A stretch of DNA of 64,000 nucleotides from Chloroflexota bacterium (lineage in GTDB: Bacteria; Chloroflexota; Chloroflexia; Thermomicrobiales; UBA6265), in NCBI GenBank assembly GCA_023389575.1, contig JAEWEG010000013.1, positions 30,067-94,066 on the forward strand. Reading direction: 5' to 3'. Within the stretch, counting starts at the first letter, position 1. The number at the start of each line of letters is the position of its first letter. The notes under the pieces are model-generated. The model did not search any database, was not told where the DNA came from, and saw only the letters and a list, made by a program, of their open reading frames with translations. Shown here one piece after another: positions 33,801-41,126 of this stretch. The translations under genes were made by a program, and so were the position numbers.

Positions 33801-35027
33801 GTCGTCTGGTGCCAGGACGTGGAATCCACGGGCAAGAATGGCCGGTCTCCCGGACGGAATGAGCCGTACCAGTTGAAGGGCCGGAACTGGTCGTGGGCGG
33901 CCCGGACGGGAAGCACCAGCGGTGTCATCGCCTGCGCGATCTTCAATATCGCCGAGCCCACGGGCCAGGCGCCTTCCGGCCGCGCGCTCGACCTGTACCA
34001 CTACAGTTGCCCGCACAGCACCGTCGCCCTGTCGCATTCAGCGCCGGCGCCGGACGCGTTTCTGGAAGCCTGCGCACCAGTGTCTGGCTGGGTTTTCCAA
34101 CTGGAAACGGATGGTGGGCTGATCGAGTCGATAACAACTGATGGGGGAGTCCTGAGCTGGAACGGGCTGCCAGGTGGCCAGTGGACGGTGTCGCAAGCCG
34201 TTCCGCCCGACCACGAGCGGCCGCCCGCGATCTGGTGCCAGTACCTGGCATCCTCGCCCGGTGCCGACCTTCCCACGGGATGGTTTCCGATACGAAATGA
34301 GTTGCTCATCTCGAATGAAATCATGCGGCTGACCGTTGAACACGACGGCATCCATCTCGAATGTCACTGGTTCAACCGCCTGGTCGAGCCCCACCATCTG
34401 TTTCTGAGCGTGTATGAGTGTCCTCGTTCCGCCGCGGGGAGCAGTGAATCAGTCCTCCTGTTCCACTCCGGGTGCCGGAGGGCTGAAGCAGGTATTCCCA
34501 TCACGCTTGCATATGGCGATGGAAGCGCGGACGTTACAAAGCTCACCCACGCGCAGGTACTCACCGAGTGGTGGGGTATTCCAGATGGCGCGCATTCCCT
34601 TGTCTTTCCGCAATATCTCGCGGGGATTCCCATGTCGCAGGCGTACTGCGGACACTTGCCCCTGACGTATCCCGATCCGGTCCAGTTCCAGAAAAGTCAG
34701 GTTCCGTTCACCAATGGAACCCTGGACATCACGTTTGATGGCCAGATGGAACGGGAAGGAATCAGTTGCAGGCTCTTCGCGTTTACGTTTGGACTCGCCG
34801 TGTCAGGTCCAGCCAGCGGTATCGAGGTAAACCTTCCGCCTTCGTTCTGGTTCATGCGCCAGGGCCCCAGCCAGACTCGTGCCAGAGCCCGTGCGATGGG
34901 TCAGGTACGGCCTGGTGCACCTCGACCCGGAGGCTCGGTGCCTGAACATAGACAATCCGCTTCGCAAACCTCAACGATCTTCCCCGCTTCCTTGAGGTGT
35001 AGGGAAAAGCATCTGGCTGATGGCTGA
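30864..35027 (+). CDS. Giant secreted Cys-rich repeat protein with prealbumin-like (SpaA-type) domains
   Basis: A 1387-residue predicted exported protein. A basic-hydrophobic signal (FRRRIMAVLGMASLLMAML) is followed by four short Cys repeats of the type CxPGxVLDERTGxCVPxKPV (residues about 51-150). Eight domains of roughly 130-150 residues follow. Each begins with a beta strand and Cys (LTVYKYLCPAG), has a VPPGEWRITEALPEGYGAPVVWC centre and ends in CxWFN; four Cys per domain suggest disulfides. Pro/Thr/Glu linkers separate them. No sortase motif or C-terminal membrane anchor is seen. Domains 3-4 and 5-6 are a duplicated pair. From about residue 1345 the protein reads through debris of other genes, so its C-terminus is new. 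Surface or matrix protein by inference. Confidence 0.8.
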   Translation: MGSASSHPGPLTFRRRIMAVLGMASLLMAMLTPFVDLHAGALAGQKEVECKPGFVLDERTGQCVPEKPVEEPRCEPGTVLDERTGRCVPDKPVNDPPRCEPGTVLDERSGECVPEKPVDEPPPECPKDQTWNPDRGCVPVATEPPAREPEDPTVDVYIEKYDCAARPEVSLNLDDPRGLVEQCAANQVPIDMSHDVEGDGQDPSGQSGTSEFSWPDQPSGTHVIEEQVPEGYGTPVIYCTVVAPGEDGQVPVKVPVQKGNMVVLDVMSGGDVYCLWFNIQVPEESPPTNTGGTVDIYKSVCPAGVPPDMEVEAYQDECTLTGDWDFEVEWTDGTFTTDANGFVGWTDVPPGEWRITEALPEGYGAPVVWCRWLSWPPDVVDVDPSWFLLDAAEGIILIPLKYGDMHIECRWFNMREKGAFEPTPPPGDEKPTEASRGVELTVYKYLCPAGYSPGAPGSDPLHDCSMPMNGVVFAIERPDSMEVLTSTGDAVDGGIHLSGNPPGDYTITEEPPAGIESAFVWSCSNHGTTMPGATPLSVGYRYSLTPQPGDSITCLWFNIPFDNGVWDPDPNVATEPPSSDDTGIELQVFKLWCSDQATSTTGYQQLVEEFCEFSEAQTATVTVMSDGGSSTKAIVGQTPGTWNLTGDSWALSEAQVEGHGSPVAWCQLVGAGSGDGEPYRLENNGWSWMPEATSSGGDMACAIFNIPGEFEIPEPTEVPTEPLEPAELTIFKYECPVDYSLRNSGADPAVDCVMPVDGMSFSLESVDPAGYEAQSTTGDAIEGAVVFGGLAPGDYVVSEVPYAGIQTFFVWNCSNLGVPVPGDAPLAYWTSLSLTLQAGDSVTCYWFNIPAGDVFELDPNPQAPTEPPEPTAEPTPTPAEPTEEEVEDPEPLVTPWPEQVVDLRVSKMWCSDEASSQMDYQQLIEDFCEFSDKRTANVTVASDGGSSTKSIASRTPATWVVPRNTWTISEAPVDGYIDAVVWCQDVESTGKNGRSPGRNEPYQLKGRNWSWAARTGSTSGVIACAIFNIAEPTGQAPSGRALDLYHYSCPHSTVALSHSAPAPDAFLEACAPVSGWVFQLETDGGLIESITTDGGVLSWNGLPGGQWTVSQAVPPDHERPPAIWCQYLASSPGADLPTGWFPIRNELLISNEIMRLTVEHDGIHLECHWFNRLVEPHHLFLSVYECPRSAAGSSESVLLFHSGCRRAEAGIPITLAYGDGSADVTKLTHAQVLTEWWGIPDGAHSLVFPQYLAGIPMSQAYCGHLPLTYPDPVQFQKSQVPFTNGTLDITFDGQMEREGISCRLFAFTFGLAVSGPASGIEVNLPPSFWFMRQGPSQTRARARAMGQVRPGAPRPGGSVPEHRQSASQTSTIFPASLRCREKHLADG
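32174..33963 (+). repeat. Duplicated two-domain unit inside the giant gene
   Basis: The domain pair at about 32174-33018 (starting LTVYKYLCPAGYSPG, then LQVFKLWCSDQATSTTGYQQ) is repeated at about 33037-33963 (LTIFKYECPVDYSLR, then LRVSKMWCSDEASSQMDYQQ). Shared blocks such as VTVMSDGGSSTKAIVGQTP and VTVASDGGSSTKSIASRTP show internal duplication followed by divergence. Confidence 0.75.
34890..34999 (+). pseudogene. Mosaic of nuclease and acetyltransferase fragments
   Basis: Bases about 34891-34960 match the nuclease gene at 39708-39778 with roughly 85-90% identity (reading RWVRYGLVHLDPEARCLNI). Directly after, bases 34961-34999 match the end of the acetyltransferase gene (FANLNDLPRFLEV then stop). 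The two pieces join inside CGCTTCGC and are in different frames from each other and from the giant gene, which reads through both. Confidence 0.7.
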
Positions 35028-35123
35028 GACGGTCGCCTGGAGCGGTTTTCAGAGGAAGTGCGCGTCTGGTAGGGTGGGAGGATAAAGCGCCCGCACGCCT
35101 CAGACGACGTCCGTGAATGAGCC

Positions 35124-35441
35124 TTGGCCTCCGTGCATGAGGGGCACCGCGTGGCTGACGTCGCCGTCATCTTGCCTGGCGTCACCATCGGGACCGGCGC
35201 GGTGATCGGCTCGCAGGCGGTCGTCACGAAGGACGTGACGCCCTACACCATCGTCGGCGGGGTTCCGGCGAAGGTCATTCGCGAGCGCTTCCCACGCGAT
35301 ATCGCCGCCCGGTTGGAGGCCATCGCTTGGTGGGACTGGCCCCGCGACCTCCTCGAAGCGCGATTCGCCGACCTCAACGATCTCGTCACATTCCTGGAGC
35401 GATACGACCCCAGCCGAATGCGGGCCGGCGGCGGCGAGTGA
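35124..35441 (+). pseudogene. Truncated second copy of the hexapeptide acetyltransferase
   Basis: An open frame of 105 codons (possible TTG start) whose first about 14 residues are unrelated. From VAVILPGVTIGTGAVIGSQAVV to the end it copies the C-terminal half of the enzyme at 29983-30645 at about 90% nucleotide identity. The N-terminal half with the active-site region is missing, so it should be inactive. With the full gene it forms a direct repeat flanking the giant gene. The last residues (YDPSRMRAGGGE) differ. Confidence 0.75.
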
Positions 35442-35535
35442 GGCCAGTGGCTTCCGGTGTGCGGGATGGATGCGTGGGATGTCGTCGTCGGGGAGGAGCG
35501 CGCTTAACTCTTCTGGTGTGAATAAGGGCAGATAT

Positions 35536-35544
35536 TGGTATAAT
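35536..35544 (+). promoter_or_regulatory. Extended -10 promoter of the DoxX-like gene
   Basis: TGGTATAAT contains a perfect TATAAT (35539-35544) with the TGn extension. The -35 region is poor, as is common for extended -10 promoters. It lies about 40 bases before the DoxX-like ATG. Confidence 0.6.
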
Positions 35545-35583
35545 GACGCCTTTACCCCTCCATCGACCAGGGAGCGAACGCGC

Positions 35584-35934
35584 ATGTTTGATGCTGGAGG
35601 AATCACGAGTCTCGTTTTGGCGGCGATTCTTTTGCTGTCGGCCATTGGCAAGCTCACCCAGGCACCCCAGGTTGTCGCCAATCTGGCCCTGGCGAATGTG
35701 GAGCCGCCTCAGTTCAGGCTCCTGGCGGCTATCGAACTCGTTGCCGTGGTCGGCCTCATCATTGGCCTGTGGTGGACACCACTTGGCGTTGCCGCCGCTG
35801 TCGGTACGACCATCTACTTCATCGGGGCGATTGCCGCCCACCTGCGGAACGGCAACCGTGACATTGGGCCAGCCGGATTTTTGCTGGCCCTGTCCATGGC
35901 CGTGATCCTGCTGCAATCGAACGCGATTCCGTAG
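35584..35934 (+). CDS. DoxX-like membrane protein
   Basis: A 116-residue protein with four hydrophobic segments. The first helix with LLLSAIGKLTQ, the ANLALANVEPPQFRLLAAIELVAVVGLIIGLWW block and the HLRNG loop before the last helix fit the DoxX-like group. Relatives are linked to membrane redox or thiol homeostasis, but the exact role is not known. It has its own extended -10 promoter and is convergent with the MFS gene. Confidence 0.75.
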   Translation: MFDAGGITSLVLAAILLLSAIGKLTQAPQVVANLALANVEPPQFRLLAAIELVAVVGLIIGLWWTPLGVAAAVGTTIYFIGAIAAHLRNGNRDIGPAGFLLALSMAVILLQSNAIP

Positions 35935-35975
35935 CCCGCCTCAATAAACGCGTCAGAGGTGTGCCCAGCCAGTGC

Positions 35976-37232
35976 TCATACAGCGGGGCGGCTATCCGTC
36001 ACCACCGGCTTCGCCTCTGAACGAGCCTGGCGGATGGCCAGGTAGCCCAATCCAGCCGCGGCAACGGCCGCCAGGCCACCGATCGCCAGCGCCCATCGGG
36101 CTCCGGCGTGCTCTCCCACGGCTCCCATCAGCGGCCCGCCGATCGGCGTGGTTCCCAGGAACGCCATCGACCACAGCGACATCACGCGGCCCTGCATCTC
36201 TGGCGCGCTCTGCAATTGCAGCGTCACGTTGCCGATCGAGGTGAAGTTGATCGAGAAGAAACCCACGATCACCATCGCCGCGAGAGCCAGGTTCAACGTC
36301 GGCGCGACCGCCGTCAGCAGCACCGAAATTCCGAAGAGCGACGCCGAAATCACCAGCATCCGCATCGTGCTCTTCGCCCGCCCCGCCGTGTACAGGCCGC
36401 CCACCACCGCGCCAACGCCCATCGCCGCCGTCAGCGCCGCGTACCCGCTCGCCCCGGTCTCGAACGTGAACTCCGAGAACAGTGGCAGCACCACCGAAAA
36501 TTCGTAGGTGAACGTTCCGATGATCGCCATCATCACCAGCGTGTTGCGCAACACCGGTTCAGACCAGACGTAGCGTAGCCCCTCGCCAAGCTGGCCCTTC
36601 GCCCGGGCCAGTCGCTTCGCTGGTTTCAGCTCGTCCGCCCGCATCATCAGCAGCATGATGATCACGGCTCCGTACGACAGCCCATCGACGATGAAACACG
36701 CTCCCAGCCCGACCGTGGCCACCATGATCCCGGCGATCGTCGGTCCGATCACCCGCGCCAGGTTCATCTCCATCGAGTTGAGCGCCACCGCGTTCGTCAG
36801 CCGGTCGTTCCCCACCATCTCCCGCACGAACGTTTGCCGGGCCGGGTTGTCGAACACTTTCACGAAGCCCAGCAGCATCGCCAGCGCGTACACCATCCAC
36901 AGTTGCACCAGGTCCGTGATCACCAGCGTTCCCATGATCAGGCTGGCGATCCCCGACACCCCCTGCGAGGCGTACAGGATCGCCCTCTTCGGCAGCCTGT
37001 CGGCGAACAACCCGCCCCACGCGCCGAATAGCAGCACCGGCAGTGTTTGCAGCGCCGTGACGAGGCCGAGCGCGACGCCCGAGCCCGTCAGCTCCAGCAC
37101 CAGCAGGCCCTGGGCCACCGTCTGCATCCAGGTGCCGGACAGGGAGATCGCCTGGCCGAAGAAGAACAGGCGGTAGTTGCGTACGGAAAGCGACGCGAAG
37201 GTGCGCTGGAAGAAGGCGTGGGGGGCGATCAT
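35976..37232 (-). CDS. MFS exporter, EntS/MFS_3 type
   Basis: A 418-residue transporter with about 12 helices. The N-terminus FASLSVRNYRLFFFGQAISLSGTWMQTVAQGLLVLELTGSG is the standard opening of the enterobactin-exporter-like group, and FADRLPKRAILYASQ is the 2-3 loop motif. ATG 37232 is preferred to the upstream start at 37358, whose first 42 residues are unlike the family. Probably exports a drug or siderophore-like molecule. It lies about 270 bases downstream of the contractile-system chimera on the same strand. Confidence 0.88.
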   Translation of the reverse strand: MIAPHAFFQRTFASLSVRNYRLFFFGQAISLSGTWMQTVAQGLLVLELTGSGVALGLVTALQTLPVLLFGAWGGLFADRLPKRAILYASQGVSGIASLIMGTLVITDLVQLWMVYALAMLLGFVKVFDNPARQTFVREMVGNDRLTNAVALNSMEMNLARVIGPTIAGIMVATVGLGACFIVDGLSYGAVIIMLLMMRADELKPAKRLARAKGQLGEGLRYVWSEPVLRNTLVMMAIIGTFTYEFSVVLPLFSEFTFETGASGYAALTAAMGVGAVVGGLYTAGRAKSTMRMLVISASLFGISVLLTAVAPTLNLALAAMVIVGFFSINFTSIGNVTLQLQSAPEMQGRVMSLWSMAFLGTTPIGGPLMGAVGEHAGARWALAIGGLAAVAAAGLGYLAIRQARSEAKPVVTDSRPAV

Positions 37233-37500
37233 CGTGGCCGGGGGCCGGAAAGAGGGGGCATGGACATGGTGTTTCACATCGCCCAGAGGGCAGGAACGGC
37301 ACGTCACCGGATGCGGGCGGCCTGCCCGGCGGCGCGTTCGAATCCATGTCGATGGCATCGCCAGACCCAGCCGGAGCCGTGGGGAATCCCGTCCGATCCA
37401 CAGGCTTCAGGGCAAGAATCGATGAAGGGTGAATTGGGCGTCCATCCCGTTTCCGGGTCGACAAGGTAGCGCAGAGGTTAACAATGCGCAAGCCGTTCGC

Positions 37501-38769
37501 CTACCTCGGGGGTAACGGCTCCCGCGCGCCAGGCATCACGAGTCGTGCGCGCCGCAGGATCTCTGGATTGAGCTTCACATCACCCGTTGTCGCGATCAGC
37601 ACCAGGCCAGGATGACGATCGATCCGCGCCAGCAGACGTGAAACCTCCAGATTCGCATACCGATCGTGGCTCGATCGCACGTCCGTTCGTTTCCCGAACA
37701 GCGCGTCCGCCTCGTCGAACAGCAGTACCGCTTCCAGTTCCGCCGCGCGATCGAACACCCGGTCCAGCATCCGCTCCGTCTCGCCGATGTACTTGCTTAA
37801 CACCCGCTCAAGGTCCACTTGCACCAGGCTGACTCCGGCCTGGTGGGCGATCGCCGAACCAACGTTCTCCGCGTCCCCGCCGGAAAGGATTGCCACCGTT
37901 CCCGGAGAGCTTCGCTTCACCCGGCTTGCCGCGCTCTCCAGCAATCGCCACGGGTAACCCGCGGTCACCAGGTCCGAGATACTGGTCGCCGATGTGGTCA
38001 GATGGGTGTGTCCCGAAAGCGCTTCGCTCACCCGCTCCCACCCTTCGTTTTCCAGCGTGATCGATTCGATCACGCTGGCCGGTCCGTCAGGATCGAGATG
38101 TGGCGCCACCTCGTATGCCGACACCCAACAGCGGTACACCCGGTAAGTAACCTCCACCTCGTCCGCATTGTTCAGCAGTTCGATCGTGACATCCCGCCGG
38201 AAACCCGCTAGTGGGTTCCCTCCGCTTGCTGCTCGGGCCCACGTGTCGAACTCCAGGTCCTGGGTGACCCCGCGCTCCAGCGTGATGGGTTCGTGGTTGA
38301 TCTCACCCGGCAGCTTGTGAACCAGGCTAGGTTCACCGCCCTGGCGATACTCAAGGACGCTGGTGGTTCGGCGCAGCGCGCCAATCCGGCTCAGGCCCGC
38401 CACGACACGACCCTCCCACCGCACGCGAATGGCATACAGCCGGTACGGATTCACCGGCTGGTCGTCCACGAATGCCTGGTTCATCGCATCCTCCATCGCC
38501 CGCCGGACTGTCATCCACAGCGGCTCGTCGTTCGGCTCAAACACCGCCCAGCGCGGTCTCTCCCGAAGCGACCGCTCTATGAACAGCAGGGTGCGGCGCA
38601 CCGCCACAAAGCGCCACTCCGCGCCGGCGTCCTCGCGAACATCTTCGTTTCCCGAACCATTGGCGCACGGTCCGGGAATTCCCATGCCGATCACGACGCG
38701 AACCAGGTTCGCCGCTATCCAGGCTGAAACGTTCCTCCATCCTACACCCGCCCCAAGAGCGGAGGGCAT
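37501..38769 (-). CDS. Chimeric contractile-injection-system protein: sheath C-terminus + tube (gp19-like) + AAA ATPase
   Basis: One intact 422-residue frame joins pieces of three separate eCIS/phage-tail genes. Residues about 18-103 match the end of a tail sheath (WRFVAVRRTLLFIERSL, WAVFEPNDEPLWMTVRR). Residues 107-248 match a tube protein of the gp19 family (NPYRLYAIRVRWEGRVVAG, EPITLERGVTQDLEFDTWA, VYRCWVSAYE, ITLENEGWER). Residues about 290-412 match the AAA ATPase of these clusters (LSKYIGETERMLDRVFDRA, Walker B AVLLFDEADALFGKR, DRYANLEVSRLL). The P-loop is degraded to GGDAENVGSA, without Lys, and the ATPase ends just after RRARL. It could be a domesticated protein or a deletion relic of a lost cluster; the open frame is notable. 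The start may instead be ATG 38685. Confidence 0.8.
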   Translation of the reverse strand: MPSALGAGVGWRNVSAWIAANLVRVVIGMGIPGPCANGSGNEDVREDAGAEWRFVAVRRTLLFIERSLRERPRWAVFEPNDEPLWMTVRRAMEDAMNQAFVDDQPVNPYRLYAIRVRWEGRVVAGLSRIGALRRTTSVLEYRQGGEPSLVHKLPGEINHEPITLERGVTQDLEFDTWARAASGGNPLAGFRRDVTIELLNNADEVEVTYRVYRCWVSAYEVAPHLDPDGPASVIESITLENEGWERVSEALSGHTHLTTSATSISDLVTAGYPWRLLESAASRVKRSSPGTVAILSGGDAENVGSAIAHQAGVSLVQVDLERVLSKYIGETERMLDRVFDRAAELEAVLLFDEADALFGKRTDVRSSHDRYANLEVSRLLARIDRHPGLVLIATTGDVKLNPEILRRARLVMPGAREPLPPR

Positions 38770-38859
38770 GAGTCGCGGTGGGAGAACATCGGCTCCCGTT
38801 TGGCGCCGTCCAGAACGCCCTCACCGTGTCCCGGCATCCCTGAAGGCAAACCATGGATA

Positions 38860-39375
38860 ATGGAGCCGTCGGCAACCACCTCCTTCGGAAAGCTGTCGCC
38901 CGTGTCCGCCACCCGATCCCAACCACATCGCATCACACAGGGCCGTCTCACCGCCTACCCATTCCTCGCCCTTGGCGCATCGATCGGCGCGGCGATCGCG
39001 TTTGTCGCGGTTGGCGCGATCGCCCGCCACCTCGGCGGCAATTCAGTGGCCATGACCGCTGGCGCCATCGTCATGGCGCTCGCCTCGGCCCTGCTGGTCG
39101 TGCCCGCCACCCGCCTCTGGTCCCTGTTGCTCGTCTGGAACGGTCTTGGCATCGCCCTGGCGCTCATGCTCATTGGCATCTTCAGCGTCGGGGCTCTCAT
39201 CATCTTCCCGCTCGCCCTCATCGCGCTCACGCTCTCCGCCTGGCCACGGAAGCCGGGCGAGGCGATCGCCAGCGTCCCGGCCATCGCCTCCCACCTGGCC
39301 GGGTTCGGAACCATCTTCCTCCTCGTCCATGGGCAATCCGCCATGGACTGGCTCCGGCGCCTGGTGGGGTGGTGA
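38860..39375 (+). CDS. Small polytopic membrane protein
   Basis: A 171-residue protein with four to five hydrophobic segments (LTAYPFLALGASIGAAIAFVAVGAI, VAMTAGAIVMALASALLVV, LWSLLLVWNGLGIALALMLIGIF, ALIIFPLALIALTLSAW, IASHLAGFGTIFLLVHG). Family not recognised. The start is uncertain: ATG 38860 is used; frames reach back to 38800 without domain content. Its stop is one base from the start of the nuclease gene, so the two are cotranscribed. Confidence 0.65.
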   Translation: MEPSATTSFGKLSPVSATRSQPHRITQGRLTAYPFLALGASIGAAIAFVAVGAIARHLGGNSVAMTAGAIVMALASALLVVPATRLWSLLLVWNGLGIALALMLIGIFSVGALIIFPLALIALTLSAWPRKPGEAIASVPAIASHLAGFGTIFLLVHGQSAMDWLRRLVGW

Positions 39376-39376
39376 C

Positions 39377-40272
39377 GTGTCGTCCGCTGGCTCGCCACCC
39401 GGAAGCACTCCGGAACAGCCTGCCTGGCCGGTGAGCCGCTATCTCTCGCCGTCGAAGTCAAGGACTACACCACCTGCCCCCATCGCGTCCGTCTCCAGCA
39501 CGTCGACCAGGTGCCCGGCCGCCAGGAGTGGAGCCACACCATGGAGGAGGGCAAGATCGCCCACGGCATCCTCGCCGATGCCGCCAAACGCCTCCGTTCC
39601 CGCGTCCCGCTCCGCGCCAGCGAGGACATCCTCGCCTGGATCCGGCGGGGACTTCCGCGCCATCGGTTTCCGTCCGAGGCCGCCCACGAAGCTTCGGTCC
39701 GCAAGATCGAGCGGTGGGTCAGGTACGGCCTGGAGCACCTCGACCCAGAGGCCCGGTTCCTGAACATCGAGAACCCGCGCAGCCGCTCCTTTCCCATGGA
39801 ATCCGTCAACGCCCGCCTTACCATCTCCACCCGCCCCGACCTTATCCTGCTCCGGCTCGACGAGGATGGCGCGCCGTTCGTGGACATCGTTGACTACAAG
39901 ACCGGCTCGGTCTGGGTGGATGCCATCGCCCCCATCACCATGCGATTCGTGTTCAAGGAAGTGCTCCAGAAGGTATCGGCCGATACCCTCAACCTTCCGG
40001 TCCGCTTCACCTACGTCTTCCTCGAACACGGCGAAACCGAGGTCATCCCGCTCACGCCCGCGTACTGCGAAACCGCCTGGAACGACGTTCTCGCCCTCTC
40101 CGAGCGACTCGTTCTCGAACGTGAATGGCCCGCCCGGCCCTCGAACTTCTGCCATTACTGCCAGTATCACGAGTGGCTCTGCGACGCGCGCGGTCAACAG
40201 GAAACCCACGAAGGGCATGGTCCCGACGTGGGTTTCCCGGATCTCGCGCTTGGTCTCAGCGACCAGTGGTGA
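39377..40272 (+). CDS. PD-(D/E)XK nuclease with Fe-S-type cysteines (frameshifted near its N-terminus)
   Basis: RecB/Cas4-like exonuclease fold. Catalytic residues are in STRPDLILL followed by APFVDIVDYKTG (D...DxK). A C-terminal CHYCQYHEWLC and an N-terminal Cys in DYTTCPHR give the four-cysteine Fe-S layout of AddB/Cas4-type nucleases. Translation from GTG 39377 (SSAGSPPGS to RYLSPSK) must shift frame near 39457, where one missing G (AAG-TCAAG instead of AAG-GTC-AAG) breaks it. The rest is open from GTG 39511 (253 residues) but would lack the first cysteine. No cas genes are nearby. A fragment of a related copy lies at 34891-34960. Confidence 0.75.
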
Positions 40273-40276
40273 CGCC

Positions 40277-41125
40277 TCAGGTGATGTCGCGGCGGCGCAG
40301 CAGCCAGGCCGACACCCCGAGGAACGCCACCAGGTACATCGCCAGCATCATCGTCGCCTGCGTTCCGCTCACGAACGGTCCCGAGAACATGCCCGGTCCA
40401 TCGGGCGAAGCATCCGTCGACCCGCCATTCACTGCCCGCAGGAGGGAGTAGCCGTTGGCCCGGAACAGGAAGTCAACCATCCATTCCAGCCAGCTCACGC
40501 TTGACGCGAAGGCGCTCAACAGCCCCTCCAGCGCCAGGCCCCACAGGATGCCGATCCCGATCGCCAGCGACGTGCCGCGCGTGGCCATCGCCAGCAACAC
40601 CCCGAACGAGGCCCATACCGCCAGGATCAGCCAGCCGGAGACCATCGAGGTCAGGAGCGTTGTCACGGCTGGCCAGGAGATGCCTTCGCCTTCGAGCAGC
40701 GCGATGCTGGTGCTGGCCCCCACGCCCATCGCGTAGGCACTCAGCACGAATGGCACGAGCATCAGGCCCAGCGCGGCAAGCTTCGCGCCGAATGTCCGCA
40801 GCCGGCCCGGCCGCTGGGTCAGCAGCGTCTTCCAGGTGTTCCAGCCGTATTCGCTGCCGACCACCAGCACGCCGAGCACCAGCGCCAGCGACCCGCCGTA
40901 GAACGGCATGCCGTCGCCAATCGTCACGGCCAGCGAGGCCGGCAGCAGCGATTCGAGGCTTTCGCCGAAGTCCGAATCACTGCCGGAGACATACACGGCA
41001 TACGGAAGGATGTAGGCGAACACGCAGGTCACGATCACCCAGATCGCGAGCAGCACCCAGGTCGCGGTTCGCTTGCGCAACATGAAAAGTTCCGCCCGGA
41101 CGAGGTTCAGGAAGTCGTTGGTCAT
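40277..41125 (-). CDS. ABC-2-type permease
   Basis: A 282-residue membrane subunit with six hydrophobic segments, starting NLVRAELFMLRKRTATWVLL, the usual opening of ABC-2 permeases, and ending SAWLLRRRDIT. It has a large external loop after the first helix. It is one base downstream of the ATPase gene, so the pair forms a simple two-gene export system. Substrate unknown. It is convergent with the nuclease gene with only four bases between stops. Confidence 0.85.
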   Translation of the reverse strand: MTNDFLNLVRAELFMLRKRTATWVLLAIWVIVTCVFAYILPYAVYVSGSDSDFGESLESLLPASLAVTIGDGMPFYGGSLALVLGVLVVGSEYGWNTWKTLLTQRPGRLRTFGAKLAALGLMLVPFVLSAYAMGVGASTSIALLEGEGISWPAVTTLLTSMVSGWLILAVWASFGVLLAMATRGTSLAIGIGILWGLALEGLLSAFASSVSWLEWMVDFLFRANGYSLLRAVNGGSTDASPDGPGMFSGPFVSGTQATMMLAMYLVAFLGVSAWLLRRRDIT

Positions 41126-41126
41126 C

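Noticed and set aside
37501..38769. Reading the chimera as an ordinary AAA ATPase with a variable N-terminus
   Set aside because: The first 250 residues match sheath and tube blocks too specifically (FEPNDEPLW, EPITLERGVT, ENEGWER) to be a random extension.
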